In this document: one piece after another, positions 25,937 to 35,482 of the stretch
Position numbering within the stretch: position 1 is the first letter of the stretch
How the letters are laid out: the number at the start of each line of letters is the position of its first letter
NCBI RefSeq assembly: GCF_011250565.1
Contig: NZ_JAANMS010000006.1
Location: 62,001-126,000, forward strand
Reading direction: 5' to 3'
Length of the DNA: 64,000 nucleotides
From: Nocardioides sp. IC4_145
GTDB taxonomy: Bacteria; Actinomycetota; Actinomycetes; Propionibacteriales; Nocardioidaceae
The notes under the pieces: generated by a model
Seen by the model: only the letters and a program-made list of their open reading frames with translations
Database searches by the model: none
What the model was told of the DNA's origin: nothing
Translations under genes and position numbers: made by a program

Positions 25937-26440
25937 ATGACTCCCGCAGAGCTGCTGAAGGACGCGTTCGGGCGCATCGTCGAGAGCGGTACGGCGGTCG
26001 TGGACGGCCTGTCCGAGGACCAGCTGGCCTCCCGGCCGGCGCCGGGGACCAACTCGATCGCGTGGCTGGTCTGGCACCTCGCCCGGGTGCAGGACGACCA
26101 CGTCGCCGAGGTGGCCGGCCTCGAGCAGGTGTGGACGGCGCAGGGGTTCGTCGACCGGTTCGGGTTGCCGTTCGAGCGCGATGCGACCGGCTACGGACAG
26201 TCCGCCGACGAGGTCGGCCAGGTGCGTGCGTCGGCGGACCTGCTGGCGGCGTACCTCCGCGCGGTGCACGAGCAGACCGTCGCCTACCTCGACACGGTCA
26301 GCGCCGACGACCTCGACCGGGTCGTCGACGAGCAGTGGGACCCGCCCGTGACCCTCGGCGTCCGGCTGGTCAGCGTGGTGGACGACGACACCCAGCACGT
26401 CGGCCAGGCGGCGTACGTCAGAGGGTTGCTGCCCTCGTGA
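25937..26440 (+). CDS. DinB-superfamily (DUF664) protein, probable mycothiol-dependent enzyme
   Basis: A 167-residue four-helix-bundle protein. SIAWLVWHLARVQDDHV and DDDTQHVGQAAYVRGLL supply the three conserved His of the DinB/YfiT metal site. In Actinobacteria such proteins often act with mycothiol as S-transferases. TACCGT lies 8 nt before the ATG. Its last 23 bp overlap the end of the converging MFS gene. Confidence 0.82.
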   Translation: MTPAELLKDAFGRIVESGTAVVDGLSEDQLASRPAPGTNSIAWLVWHLARVQDDHVAEVAGLEQVWTAQGFVDRFGLPFERDATGYGQSADEVGQVRASADLLAAYLRAVHEQTVAYLDTVSADDLDRVVDEQWDPPVTLGVRLVSVVDDDTQHVGQAAYVRGLLPS

Positions 26441-27713
26441 CGCGGTAGCGCACGAACGACGGCACGGCGAGCGCGGCGACGACCGTGCCGACCACGACGA
26501 GCACGCCACCGCCGGCGGCCGCGGCAGCGGTGCCGACCGCGGCTGCCGCGGCACCGTGCGCCACGTCGGCGACGCGCGGACCGCCGGCGACGACCACGAC
26601 GAACACGCCCTGGAGCCGGCCGCGGACGGAGTCGTTGGCGGCCGCCTGGAGCATCGAGGTGCGGAACGCCGCCGACGCCATGTCCGCCGCGCCGCCGACG
26701 ACCAGCATCACCAGCGCGACCACGAGCATCGGCCCGCGCCACTGGTCGGCCAGGCCAACCGCGAGGCCGAACCCGGTCATCGCGGCTCCCCACACGACGA
26801 TGCACCAGATCACCGCCAGCCCCTGCCGCTCGATCCGCGAGACCCAGCCGCTGAGCACGCCGCCCAGCACCGCGCCGGCCGGGATCGCCGCGAAGAGCGC
26901 CGCGAACACCAGCCCGCCCTCGTCCGGCCCGCCGAAGTCGAGGTGCGCTATCTCCGGGAAGAGCGCCCGCGGCATGCCGAAGACCATCGCGATGATGTCG
27001 ACGACGAACGACATGAGCAGCACGGGGTGCCCACGGAGGTACGCCAGTCCCTCGACCACCGACCGCAGCCCGGGGGCGCCGGTCATCGCGCCGAGCACCG
27101 GCAACGGGGGCAGCCGGACCACCGCGCTGAGCGTCGCGAGCAGCGTGAACGTGTCGATCAGGTAGAGCCACTCGAAGCCGAGCACGGGGATGAGCGCGCC
27201 GGCCACCAGTGGGCCGGCGATCGCACCGGCCTGGAAGACGGTCATGTTCAGCGAGTTGGCCGCCGGCAGCAGCTCGGGCTCGAGCAGGCGCGGCAGCAGC
27301 GCGCTGCGCGTGGGCTGGTTGACCGCGAAGAACGCCTGCTGCACCGCGAACAGGCACAGCAGTGGCCACACGCCGATCCCGCCGACGGCGGCCTGCGCCC
27401 AGAACAGCCCGCTGGTCACGATCAACCCGACCGTGCTGCAGATGAGGATCGTGCGGCGGTCGAAGACGTCGGCCAGCGCGCCGCCGTACAGCCCGAAGAC
27501 GACGAGCGGCACGAGCCCGAAGAGGCCGGTGAGCCCGACGTACGCCGACGAGCCGGTCTCCGCGTAGATCTGCGCCGGCACCGCCACGACCGTCAGCTGG
27601 GCGCCGATGACCGTGATGATGTTGGCGACCCACAGGCGCCGGAAGTGGTCGTTGCGCAGCGGCCGGGTGTCCGCCAGCAGCCCCCGAAGTCGTCCTGGTG
27701 CTGCTCCTGCCAC
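26418..27713 (-). CDS. MFS transporter (EntS/MFS_3-like exporter)
   Basis: A 431-residue protein with twelve membrane helices. LRNDHFRRLWVANIITVIGAQLTVVAVPAQIY and GLYGGALADVFDRRTILI (the loop 2-3 motif) mark the MFS_3 group that includes enterobactin and macrolide exporters; NQPTRSALLPRLLEPELLPAANSLN is typical. GTG start; the region is followed upstream by a divergent-looking spacer with no other gene. Substrate unknown. Confidence 0.87.
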   Translation of the reverse strand: MAGAAPGRLRGLLADTRPLRNDHFRRLWVANIITVIGAQLTVVAVPAQIYAETGSSAYVGLTGLFGLVPLVVFGLYGGALADVFDRRTILICSTVGLIVTSGLFWAQAAVGGIGVWPLLCLFAVQQAFFAVNQPTRSALLPRLLEPELLPAANSLNMTVFQAGAIAGPLVAGALIPVLGFEWLYLIDTFTLLATLSAVVRLPPLPVLGAMTGAPGLRSVVEGLAYLRGHPVLLMSFVVDIIAMVFGMPRALFPEIAHLDFGGPDEGGLVFAALFAAIPAGAVLGGVLSGWVSRIERQGLAVIWCIVVWGAAMTGFGLAVGLADQWRGPMLVVALVMLVVGGAADMASAAFRTSMLQAAANDSVRGRLQGVFVVVVAGGPRVADVAHGAAAAAVGTAAAAAGGGVLVVVGTVVAALAVPSFVRYRVTRAATL

Positions 27714-27771
27714 GGGGCGGCAACCTACGCCCGTCCGCGGTCGGGACCCCTGCCGGGGTCACCACCCCGGC

Positions 27772-28824
27772 TCAGCAGCCGGAGCGCTCCGGCAGGCCGA
27801 GCAGCCGGTCGGCGAGCAGGTCGCACCACACCCCGGAGCCCGGCCCGCCGTTGACCGGCCCGTCGGACTCGCCCGGGTGCTTGACCCACAGCGTGCCGTC
27901 GAGCGGGCCGTCGAAGACCAGCCGCGGCGCCTTGCCGACCCGCGCCCAGGTGGGGTTGATGACGTCGCCGGCGACGGGGTTCCGCGCGCCGTTGCGGGAG
28001 GTGTCGACGACCTGCTTGACGCCGGTGACGCCGATCTTCTTCAGCTCGCGCCGCAGCAGCGCGCCGTAGGCCTTCTCGTCGGCCAGGCTGCGGAAGTTCG
28101 ACACGTTCGTCGCGATGCCCCGGCCGAAGCCGACGCCGGCCCGCTTCAGCAGCGCCGCGCGTCCGTCGTGCGGCCGCCAGTCGCTGTGGCCCGCGTCGAG
28201 GTAGGCCCACGCGCCGGCCCCAGCGAGCCGCTTGACCGCGAACCGCAGCAGCGCCACCCGGTCGCTGACGCCCTCGCAGCCGGGGTCGCCGATGAACGGG
28301 ATCGCGTCCGGCTCGACGACCACCAGCGGCTTGCTCGAGCCGATGCCGGCGGCGACCTGCTTGACCCAGGCCTTGTACGCCGCACCGTCGGCCGCGCCGC
28401 CGGCCGAGTGCTGGTCGCAGTCGCGGTCCGGGATGGAGTAGACGACGAGCACCGGGGTCTTGCGCGCGGCGGCCGCGAGGCCGACGTACTCGCGGACGAC
28501 GTCGCGGACGCGGTCGGTCGCGTAGTACTCGATGCCCAGCCACAGCGCCTGCGCCTTCGTGGCGATCGGGGCGTGGCGGGCCTCGCCCGCGGTGAACACC
28601 GGCATCCGCTTGTCGACGAACAGGCCGCGGGTCCTGCGCGGGTCCTTCGCCTTGGCCTTGGCCTCGACCTCGGTCCTGGCAGCGCCGGCGGTCGCGCTGC
28701 TCAGCGAAGGCGGCGCGGGCGTCTCGGCGACGGCGCCGGTCGCGCCGGCGGCGAGCCCGCCGCCGGCGAGGACGGCCGCGGCGAGGTACGACGCGACGCG
28801 GGCGCGCGGGGACCGAGGAAGCAC
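27772..28824 (-). CDS. Secreted glycoside hydrolase family 6 protein
   Basis: A 350-residue exported GH6 enzyme (cellulase/cellobiohydrolase family). Signal peptide ends near AVAETPAPP. Motifs: VLVVYSIPDRDCDQHSAGGA (catalytic acid Asp region), PLVVVEPDAIP, AWAYLDAGHSDW, GIATNVSNF, and LWVKHPGESDGP near the C-terminus. No cellulose-binding module is attached. GTG start 6 nt after TAGCCT. Divergent from the M3 peptidase gene. Acts on beta-1,4-glucans if active. Confidence 0.9.
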   Translation of the reverse strand: MLPRSPRARVASYLAAAVLAGGGLAAGATGAVAETPAPPSLSSATAGAARTEVEAKAKAKDPRRTRGLFVDKRMPVFTAGEARHAPIATKAQALWLGIEYYATDRVRDVVREYVGLAAAARKTPVLVVYSIPDRDCDQHSAGGAADGAAYKAWVKQVAAGIGSSKPLVVVEPDAIPFIGDPGCEGVSDRVALLRFAVKRLAGAGAWAYLDAGHSDWRPHDGRAALLKRAGVGFGRGIATNVSNFRSLADEKAYGALLRRELKKIGVTGVKQVVDTSRNGARNPVAGDVINPTWARVGKAPRLVFDGPLDGTLWVKHPGESDGPVNGGPGSGVWCDLLADRLLGLPERSGC

Positions 28825-28903
28825 CCGCTCAGGCTACGGGCGCACACGCGGCTGCGGGCCGGAACGGACGGGACCGTCCGACCTCACACCTACGATCGTG
28901 CGC

Positions 28904-30847
28904 GTGACCTCACCCCGCCCCGAGCCGCTGACGCCGCTGGCCCTGCCGGACCCCGACGCGACCGGGGCCTGGCTGCGCGCCCGCACCGACGACGGACTGG
29001 CCGAGGCCCGCGCGATCGTCGAGCGGCTCCGCGCCGAGCCGCCGGCCGACGCGCTCGCCGCGCTCGAGCAGTGGGACGCCGTCACCCGCGCGTTGTCGAA
29101 CGTCGCCGCGGCCGGCTCGCTCCTCGGCAACGTGCACCCCGACGAGGCGGTGCGCGACGAGGGCGACCGCGCCGAGCAGGAGGTCGACAAGCTCGCCACC
29201 GAGCTCTCCCAGGACCGCGCGCTCCACGACACGTTCGCCGCGCTCGACCCGTCGGGGCTCGACGGCGAGGCGGCCCGCCTGCTCGAGCGGACCCTGCGCG
29301 ACTTCCGCCGCGCCGGCGTCGACCGCGACGACGCCACCCGGGCGCGGATCGCCGAGCTCAACGACCGGCTCACGGAGCTCGACCAGACCTTCTCCCGCAC
29401 CATCCGCGACGACGTCCGCTCGATCCGGGTCGCGCCCGATCGGCTCGGGGGCATGCCGCAGGACTGGCTCGACGCCCGCCCCGCCGGCGACGACGGGCTG
29501 GTCACGATCACGACCGACTACCCCGACGTGGTCCCCGTGCGGACGTTCTGCCACGACGCCGAGGTCCGCCACGACATCACCGTGCAGTTCCTCGAGCGCG
29601 GCTGGCCACAGAACGACGCGGTGCTGCGCGAGCTGTTCGCGCTCCGCCACGAGCGCGCCGAGCGCGTCGGCCACGCCGACTGGCCGTCGTACGACGCCGA
29701 GGTCAAGATGATCGGCTCCGGCCCGGCGATCCCCGCCTTCATCGACCGGATCGCCGACGCCGCTCGCGAGCCCGCCGAGCGCGACGTCGCCACCGTGCTC
29801 GCCCGGCTCCAGCAGGACCGGCCCGACGCCGACGCGCTCACCAGCGCCGACGTCGCCTACTACGAGGAGCTGGTCCGCAAGGAGCAGCTCGACGTCGACG
29901 CGCAGCTGGTGCGGACCTACTTCGAGTTCCCGAAGGTCCGCCAGGGCCTGCTCGAGGTGACCGGCCGGCTCTTCGGGCTGCACTACGAGCCCGTCCCGGA
30001 CGCACCCGTCTGGGCGCCCGACGTCACGGCGTACGACGTCACCTCGACCGTCGACGGCTCCCCGGTCGGCCGGATCTACCTCGACCTCCACCCGCGCGAG
30101 GGCAAGTACGGCCACGCCGCGCAGTTCACCCTCGTCGACGGCGTCGCCGGGCAGCAGCTGCCCGAGGGCGTGCTGGTCTGCAACTTCTCGCGCGGGCTGA
30201 TGGAGCACGACCACGTCGTCACGCTGTTCCACGAGTTCGGCCACCTCGTGCACCACGTCCTGGGTGGGCACGGCCGGTGGGCGCGGTTCGCCGGGGTCGC
30301 CACCGAGTGGGACTTCGTCGAGGCGCCCAGCCAGATGCTCGAGGAGTGGGCCTGGGACGCCGAGATCCTGCGCTCCTTCGCGACGAACGCCGCGGGCGAG
30401 CCGATCCCCGCCGACCTCGTCGCGCGGATGCGCGCGGCCGACGACTTCGGCAAGGGGACGGCCGCGCGGGTGCAGATGTTCTACGCCGCGATGTCCTACT
30501 ACTTCCACGCCGAGCGGCCGGACGACCTCACCGCGCGGATGGTCGAGCTGCAGGGGAAGTACTCGCCCCTGCGCTGGATCGACGGCACCCACATGTTCGC
30601 CAGCTTCGGCCACCTCGGCGGCTACTCCTCCGCGTACTACACCTACATGTGGTCGCTGGTCATCGCGAAGGACCTGTTCAGCGCCTTCGACCCCACCGAC
30701 CTGTTCGACCCCGAGGTCGCCGGGCGCTACCGCGACCGCATCCTCGCCCCCGGCGGCGCCAAGGACGCCGCCGACCTGGTCGAGGACTTCCTCGGCCGCC
30801 CCTACACCTTCGACGCGTACGCCGCCTGGCTGGCCTCGGCTGGTTGA
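28904..30847 (+). CDS. M3-family zinc oligopeptidase
   Basis: A 647-residue thimet/Dcp-like metallopeptidase. The zinc site is HEFGH (His443, Glu444, His447) with the downstream Glu in PSQMLEEWAW; the C-terminal TKYSPLR-like region and FGHLGGYSSAYYTYMWS are family hallmarks. Cytoplasmic (no signal peptide), so it probably finishes degradation of short peptides. GTG start 7 nt after TACGAT. The stop codon TGA lies inside a dispersed repeat (30841). Confidence 0.93.
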   Translation: MTSPRPEPLTPLALPDPDATGAWLRARTDDGLAEARAIVERLRAEPPADALAALEQWDAVTRALSNVAAAGSLLGNVHPDEAVRDEGDRAEQEVDKLATELSQDRALHDTFAALDPSGLDGEAARLLERTLRDFRRAGVDRDDATRARIAELNDRLTELDQTFSRTIRDDVRSIRVAPDRLGGMPQDWLDARPAGDDGLVTITTDYPDVVPVRTFCHDAEVRHDITVQFLERGWPQNDAVLRELFALRHERAERVGHADWPSYDAEVKMIGSGPAIPAFIDRIADAAREPAERDVATVLARLQQDRPDADALTSADVAYYEELVRKEQLDVDAQLVRTYFEFPKVRQGLLEVTGRLFGLHYEPVPDAPVWAPDVTAYDVTSTVDGSPVGRIYLDLHPREGKYGHAAQFTLVDGVAGQQLPEGVLVCNFSRGLMEHDHVVTLFHEFGHLVHHVLGGHGRWARFAGVATEWDFVEAPSQMLEEWAWDAEILRSFATNAAGEPIPADLVARMRAADDFGKGTAARVQMFYAAMSYYFHAERPDDLTARMVELQGKYSPLRWIDGTHMFASFGHLGGYSSAYYTYMWSLVIAKDLFSAFDPTDLFDPEVAGRYRDRILAPGGAKDAADLVEDFLGRPYTFDAYAAWLASAG

Positions 30848-30911
30848 GCAGCGAAGGCCGCCGCCCGCTGGTTGAGCAGCGAAGCCGCCAAGGCCTGAGC
30901 GTGTCGAAACC
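30841..30911. repeat. Dispersed TGGTTGAG-type repeat element
   Basis: TGGTTGAGCAGCGAAG occurs twice (30841-30856 and 30869-30884); the element ends in GTGTCGAAACC (30901-30911). TGGTTGAG...TCGAAACC is the layout of a short intergenic repeat I recognise from Nocardioides-type genomes. The first copy supplies the stop codon of the M3 peptidase gene. A diverged relative is at 48998. Confidence 0.65.
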
Positions 30912-31057
30912 TCGCGAGCCGACCGCGGCCTCGGGGACGTCTTGTCCGTCTGCGGCGGTCCGCGGCCGTCCTCCGGCGCGGCGGCGGCCGGGAGGACTCG
31001 GGTCGCGGACGACCGGGTCGCGAGCAACTCGCTCGGCCGGCGCCGCGTCCCACCGGC

Positions 31058-31657
31058 ATGCGCACACTCCTGGCCGGTCTCGCCCTGGTCCTCGCGCTCG
31101 CCGGCTGCGGCCGGGAGGATCCGCCCGCGAAGGCGGCGACGCCCGCGCCACCCTCGGCCGCGTCCTCGTCGGAACCGCCGGCAGGATCGTCGCTCGAACC
31201 GCCGCCCGAGCCGGGGCTCGACCTGCCTCCGGCGCCCGCGGAGCTCGAGCGGGTCGCGCGGGCGTTCCTCCGGTTCGCCCGTGGCCGGGTGGGTCCGCCG
31301 GTGGACACGCCGGTGGGGCTCTACCTCGGCGGCCGGTTCGTCCGCACGCTGCCGAACGCGGAGGCGGGTGACCGCGCGGCGTGGGCGGTGTGCCCGGAGG
31401 GTGGTTCGTACGCCGGCCGGACCTGCCCGTTCTCCGCGGTCGACCGGCTCGCGGGCGCTCCGCGGGTGGCGGTCTCCTCCGAGGAGCCGCAGCACCCGTG
31501 CGCCCACCCCGTCCCGCTGCCGGGGGCCGGCCCCGGGCGATCGGTGACCCTGCAGCCGGACGCGTCGCTGACGTGCGTGGGCTGGTTCGCGGTCCAGCTG
31601 GTCGTCAACGACGTCGGTCAGGTGACCACCGTGAACCTGGTCCACGCCGAGCCCTGA
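31058..31657 (+). CDS. Lipoprotein, unknown function
   Basis: A 199-residue protein with a lipobox LAGC, then a Pro/Ser/Ala linker and a domain of ~140 residues containing ELERVARAFLRFARG, WAVCPEGGSYAGRTCPFS, QHPCAHPVPL and SLTCVGWFAVQLVVNDVGQVTTVNL. Four cysteines may pair outside the membrane. I do not recognise the domain. The 210 bp upstream hold the dispersed repeat and no other gene. Confidence 0.75.
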   Translation: MRTLLAGLALVLALAGCGREDPPAKAATPAPPSAASSSEPPAGSSLEPPPEPGLDLPPAPAELERVARAFLRFARGRVGPPVDTPVGLYLGGRFVRTLPNAEAGDRAAWAVCPEGGSYAGRTCPFSAVDRLAGAPRVAVSSEEPQHPCAHPVPLPGAGPGRSVTLQPDASLTCVGWFAVQLVVNDVGQVTTVNLVHAEP

Positions 31658-31679
31658 GCCTGGGCCGTGGCCGGGTCGC

Positions 31680-31715
31680 GTGCCCGAGGACGCGCCGAGC
31701 CGCGTCCGGAGGCAC
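31680..31715. terminator. Hairpin between convergent lipoprotein and regulator genes
   Basis: GTGCC (31680-31684) with GGCAC (31711-31715) and GGACGCG (31688-31694) with CGCGTCC (31701-31707) form a two-part stem with a small internal loop, 22 nt after the lipoprotein stop. Likely two-way terminator. Confidence 0.6.
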
Positions 31716-31786
31716 ACGACTCCCGCATCGGCCCCCGCACGGCACCCGCATCGGCACCAGCATCCACCCGCAAGCGCGAGGAGCCG

Positions 31787-32422
31787 TCAGATCCAGCCCA
31801 TCCGGCGGGCGACGGCGCAGGCGTCGTGGCGGTTGGCCGCGCCGAGCTTGGTGACGGCGCTGGAGAGGTAGTTGCGGACGGTGCCGGGGGAGAGGGAGGC
31901 GCGGGCAGCGATCTCGTCGACGGGTGCGCCGTCGGCGGCGAGCTCCAGGACGTCGGCCTCCCGCGGCGTGAGCGGGCTGTCGCCGGCGGCGATCGCCTCG
32001 GTGGCGAGGTCGGGGTCGACGTACCGACCGCCCCCGTGGACGGTCCGGACCACCCGGGCGAGGGTCGCGGCGGAGGTGGTCTTCGGGAGGAAGCCGCGGA
32101 CGCCGGCCGCGAGCGCGCGCTTGAGGTGGCCGGGCCGGCCGTGGCTGGTCACGATGACCGTGCCGCAGGCGGGGAGGTCGCGGGCGAGCCGCTCGGCGAC
32201 CGCGATGCCGTCGAGGTCGGGCATCTGCAGGTCGAGGACCGCGACGTCGACGCCGGCGTGGACCGCGGCGGCCACCGCCTCGGGCCCGTCGGCCGCCTGG
32301 GCGACCACCTCGAGGTCGTCCTCGAGGGCGAGCATCTGGGCGAGGGCCTCGCGGATGAGGTTCTCGTCGTCGGCGAGCAGCACGCGGATGGGGGTCGAGG
32401 TCGAGGTCGGGGACGCAGTCAC
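31787..32422 (-). CDS. NarL/DesR-type response regulator
   Basis: A 211-residue response regulator. Receiver: RVLLADDENLIREAL, phospho-acceptor AVLDLQMPD (Asp64), VIVTSHG, and FLPKTT with the conserved Lys. C-terminal LuxR helix-turn-helix: LTPREADVLELAADGAPVDEIAARASLSPGTVRNYLSSAVTKLG. The GTG start overlaps the kinase stop by 4 nt (GTGA), so kinase and regulator are coupled. With the neighbouring ABC exporter this resembles DesKR/LiaRS-type systems; it probably controls that exporter. Confidence 0.92.
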   Translation of the reverse strand: MTASPTSTSTPIRVLLADDENLIREALAQMLALEDDLEVVAQAADGPEAVAAAVHAGVDVAVLDLQMPDLDGIAVAERLARDLPACGTVIVTSHGRPGHLKRALAAGVRGFLPKTTSAATLARVVRTVHGGGRYVDPDLATEAIAAGDSPLTPREADVLELAADGAPVDEIAARASLSPGTVRNYLSSAVTKLGAANRHDACAVARRMGWI

Positions 32423-33567
32423 GGCAGCACCATCCGGACGGTGAACAGGTGGCCGTCGCGGGTGGCCTCGAGGCCGGCGCCGAGCGCGGCGAGCCGGGCT
32501 CGTACGCCGGCGAGGCCGGTGCCGCCCCCGGACTCGGGCCCACCGGACCCACCGGCCGGCAGGGCGCCGTCGTTGCGCACGGCCAGCACGCGGTCGGCGT
32601 ACGACACCTCCACGCACGTCGCACGGGAGTGCCGCAGCACATTGGTGACCGCCTCGCGCACGACCCAGGCCGCTGGCTCGTGCCAGTCCTCGGGCAGCCC
32701 GTCGACGGCGACGGTCGCGTCGATCCCCGCCGAGCGGAGCAGCGACACGGCGCCGTCGAGCTCCTGGGCGAGGTCGACCGCGCGGTAGCCGCGGGCCAGC
32801 TCGCGCGCCTCCTTCAGACCGTCGTGGGCCAGCGAGCGCACCTCGAGCATCCGGTCGGCGGCCCGGTCGTCCCCGCGTCCGGCGAGCGTGGCGGCGAGCT
32901 CGGCCTGGACGGCGATCGTGGCGAGCCGCCGGCCCAGCACGTCGTGCACGTCGCGGGAGAACCGCAGCCGCTCCTCGGCCACCGCCAGCGCGGCCTCGGC
33001 GTCCCGGCCGCGGTCGAGCTCGACGACGATGTCGAGCAGCCACAGCGACAGGCGGACGGTGAGCATGAAGAAGCCGCCGGCGAGCAGCCCGTACGTCGCG
33101 GTCGGGAGGTCGTCGCCCGGCAGCCAGGCGGCGAGCCCGACGGCCACGATCGTCGCCCAGGCGACCCGCTGGTCGCGGTAGCCGCCCAGCCCCCAGGCGA
33201 GGGAGAAGGCGACGACGAGACCGGCCGCCTGGGGCAGGTCGGTCGGCAGGGCGCTCGCGGCTGCCACCGCGACGACGGCCAGCCCGACGAGGACCGCGGT
33301 GCTGCGGACCGGGACCGGTCCGACCTGCGGGTAGAGCCGGATCGCGTCGCGCATCGCCCACCCGCCGGCCACGCTCAGCACGACGGCGCCGGCGACGAAC
33401 GCGGCGTACGCCGTCGGGTGGCCGTCGATCGCCGGCAGCGCGCCGAGCACCAGCACGCCGTTCATCAGCGCCGCGATGACGTAGAGCGACTGGCGCGTGT
33501 AGAGGTCCACCCGCTCCACCTGGCCGCGCTCGGCCCAGGAGCCGCGCCACCACCGTCCCGCCGCCAC
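32419..33567 (-). CDS. DesK-like sensor histidine kinase
   Basis: A 382-residue kinase with five to six membrane helices and no large extracellular loop, then HisKA_3 (LRFSRDVHDVLGRRLATIAVQAELA, phospho-His in DVHD) and a short HATPase (WVVREAVTNVLRHSRAT, GGGTGLAGVRARLAALG). The input is probably sensed in the membrane. GTG at 33567 chosen because TAGGGT is exactly 7 nt upstream. The ABC operon lies just upstream, on the same strand. Confidence 0.92.
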   Translation of the reverse strand: MAAGRWWRGSWAERGQVERVDLYTRQSLYVIAALMNGVLVLGALPAIDGHPTAYAAFVAGAVVLSVAGGWAMRDAIRLYPQVGPVPVRSTAVLVGLAVVAVAAASALPTDLPQAAGLVVAFSLAWGLGGYRDQRVAWATIVAVGLAAWLPGDDLPTATYGLLAGGFFMLTVRLSLWLLDIVVELDRGRDAEAALAVAEERLRFSRDVHDVLGRRLATIAVQAELAATLAGRGDDRAADRMLEVRSLAHDGLKEARELARGYRAVDLAQELDGAVSLLRSAGIDATVAVDGLPEDWHEPAAWVVREAVTNVLRHSRATCVEVSYADRVLAVRNDGALPAGGSGGPESGGGTGLAGVRARLAALGAGLEATRDGHLFTVRMVLP

Positions 33568-33621
33568 GGGACCGACCCTAGCGACCGGCGGCGCCGCCAC
33601 CTCCGCGCTCGCCACGGCCGG

Positions 33622-34398
33622 TCACGACCGGGGCTCCCAGCGCATCGAGCGCCGGGCCAGGTAGATCGCGACGGCCGCCCAGGCGACCAGGACGAGCAGC
33701 GGCTGGCCGGCGGCGGACCAGGTGCCGGCGAAGTCGAGGGTCCGCTCGACGTCGTCGGTGCCGAAGCCGAACCAGCTCACCCGCACCAGGTCGGTCATCG
33801 CCGCGCCCGGGGTCAGGTCGGTGAACCGGCGCACCTCGTCGGGGAAGCCGATCGCGACCTGGCCCAGCACCGCCAGCAGGATCACCGGCATGCTGGTGAT
33901 CTGCGCGGCCTCGGCGTTCTTCGTCCAGGCCGCCGTCCACAGCGCGAACGCCGCGAAGAGCAGCAGCGTGACGACGACGGTGAGGGCGTAGAGCAGCGGG
34001 TTCAACGGCGCGGGCTGCCCGAGCAGCATCGCGAACGGCACCGCGACGAGCGCCGTCGCCAGCGCGATCACCAGGCCGGGCAGCGCGAGGGAGGCGATGA
34101 TCTCCGCGTCGGTGCTCTCGCCGGTGCGCAGCCGCTTGAGGACCAGCTCGTCGCGGCGCGTGACCAGCTGGGAGAGCAGGTTGTAGAAGACGGGGAACAG
34201 CGCGGCCATCATCAGCGCGGTCACGATCGCGGCCGCGCCGGCGCCGTTGGAGCCGTCCCCGGAGTCGCCGAGCAGGAGCAGCAGGAGCGGCGCCAGCGGG
34301 ATCACGACGGCGTACGTCAGCGTGAGCTTGTTGCGCACCACCAGCGTCGCGTTGGCGCGGGCCAGGCCGGCGGTGCGGGAGAGCGAGAGCGTGGTCAT
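33622..34398 (-). CDS. ABC-2 type exporter, permease subunit
   Basis: A 258-residue protein with six helices: LTLTYAVVIPLAPLLLLLLG, AAAIVTALMMAALFPVFYNLLSQLVTRRDELVLKRLRTGE, and FPDEVRRFTDLTPGAAMTDLVRVSWFG before the final helix, as in ABC-2 permeases. GGAG precedes the ATG; the start overlaps the ATPase stop by 4 nt (ATGA). Works with the ATPase at 34395-35363. Substrate may be a lipid, antibiotic or peptide. Confidence 0.88.
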   Translation of the reverse strand: MTTLSLSRTAGLARANATLVVRNKLTLTYAVVIPLAPLLLLLLGDSGDGSNGAGAAAIVTALMMAALFPVFYNLLSQLVTRRDELVLKRLRTGESTDAEIIASLALPGLVIALATALVAVPFAMLLGQPAPLNPLLYALTVVVTLLLFAAFALWTAAWTKNAEAAQITSMPVILLAVLGQVAIGFPDEVRRFTDLTPGAAMTDLVRVSWFGFGTDDVERTLDFAGTWSAAGQPLLVLVAWAAVAIYLARRSMRWEPRS

Positions 34399-35363
34399 CG
34401 GTCGGCTCCTTCCAGAGCGCGGTCGTCGGTGTGGGCACCCGAGGCGATGGCGAGGAAGACCGACTCGAGGGTGGCGCTGCGGGCCTCCAGGCCGGCCAGG
34501 CGTACGCCGCCGTCGGCCGCGGCCGCGAGCAGCGCGGTGAGCGTCGCCTGCAGGTCGTCGGACTCGATCGTGGTCCGGCCGTGGTCGGCGGCGACCCGCC
34601 GGACGGCGGTCAGGCCGGCGAGGTCGGGCAGGCCGGCCGGGGCGGCTCCCTCGAACCGGATCGTCGAGGGGTGGTCGGCGCCGAGCTGGGCCGGCGTGCC
34701 CTCGCGGACGATCCGGCCGGCGTGCATGATCGCCACCCGGTCGGCCAGCGTCTCGGCCTCCTCGAGGTGGTGGGTGGTCAGCAGGACCGAGCAGCCGCGG
34801 TCGCGCAGGCGGGCGACCAGGTCCCACACGCGTCGCCGGCTCTCCGGGTCGAGGCCTGTGGTCGGCTCGTCGAGGAGCACGACCTCGGGCTCGCCGAGCA
34901 GCGTGCAGGCCAGGTCGAGCCGGCGCAGCTCGCCGCCCGACAGGCTGCGGACGCTCACGTCCACGCGGTCGGTCAGGTCGAGCTCGGCCAGCGCGTCCTC
35001 GACCGGTCGCGGCGCGGTCATCGTCGCGGACCACATCCGCAGGGTCTCACCGACGGTCAGGTCCGCGGGGAACCCGCTGGTCTGCAGCAGCACGCCGGTG
35101 CGGCGGCGTACCTCCGCCCGGTCCGCGACCGGGTCCAGCCCCAGCACCCGGACCTCGCCTGCGGTCGGCGGCGCCAGCCCCTCGACCACCTCGAGCGCGG
35201 AGGTCTTGCCGGCGCCGTTGGTGCCCAGCAGGGCGACGACCGTGCCCGGCTCGACGACGAGGTCGACGCCGCGCACCGCCTCGAAGGCGGTCGTGCCGGT
35301 GCCGTAGCTGCGGCGCAGGCCGCGGACCTCGATGTGCAGGTCGGGGGGTGCGGAGGTGGTCAT
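34395..35363 (-). CDS. ABC exporter, ATP-binding subunit
   Basis: A 322-residue ATPase: Walker A LLGTNGAGKTS, Q-loop LLQTSGF, signature RSLSGGELRR, Walker B VVLLDEPTTGLD, and H-loop TTHHLEEAE. The C-terminal ~85 residues carry a DrrA/CcmA-like extension (TLESVFLAIASG). GGGAGG ribosome site. First gene of a two-gene exporter operon placed immediately upstream of the DesKR-like pair, which fits drug or membrane-stress export. Confidence 0.92.
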   Translation of the reverse strand: MTTSAPPDLHIEVRGLRRSYGTGTTAFEAVRGVDLVVEPGTVVALLGTNGAGKTSALEVVEGLAPPTAGEVRVLGLDPVADRAEVRRRTGVLLQTSGFPADLTVGETLRMWSATMTAPRPVEDALAELDLTDRVDVSVRSLSGGELRRLDLACTLLGEPEVVLLDEPTTGLDPESRRRVWDLVARLRDRGCSVLLTTHHLEEAETLADRVAIMHAGRIVREGTPAQLGADHPSTIRFEGAAPAGLPDLAGLTAVRRVAADHGRTTIESDDLQATLTALLAAAADGGVRLAGLEARSATLESVFLAIASGAHTDDRALEGADR

Positions 35364-35482
35364 GGCTCCACCCTCCCGGCGGACCGGACGAGGAGCCAGT
35401 GCGCCCGCTCACCGGTTCCGCATGACGTTTGTCAGGTGGCGACCCGCAGACACCAGCGGCGGCCGTGGTTACCCTCCGGTAC

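Noticed and set aside
27607-31371. Open frame of over 1200 codons on the plus strand
   Set aside because: Runs through the MFS and GH6 genes antisense and the M3 gene out of frame; low-complexity Arg/Ala/Pro composition.
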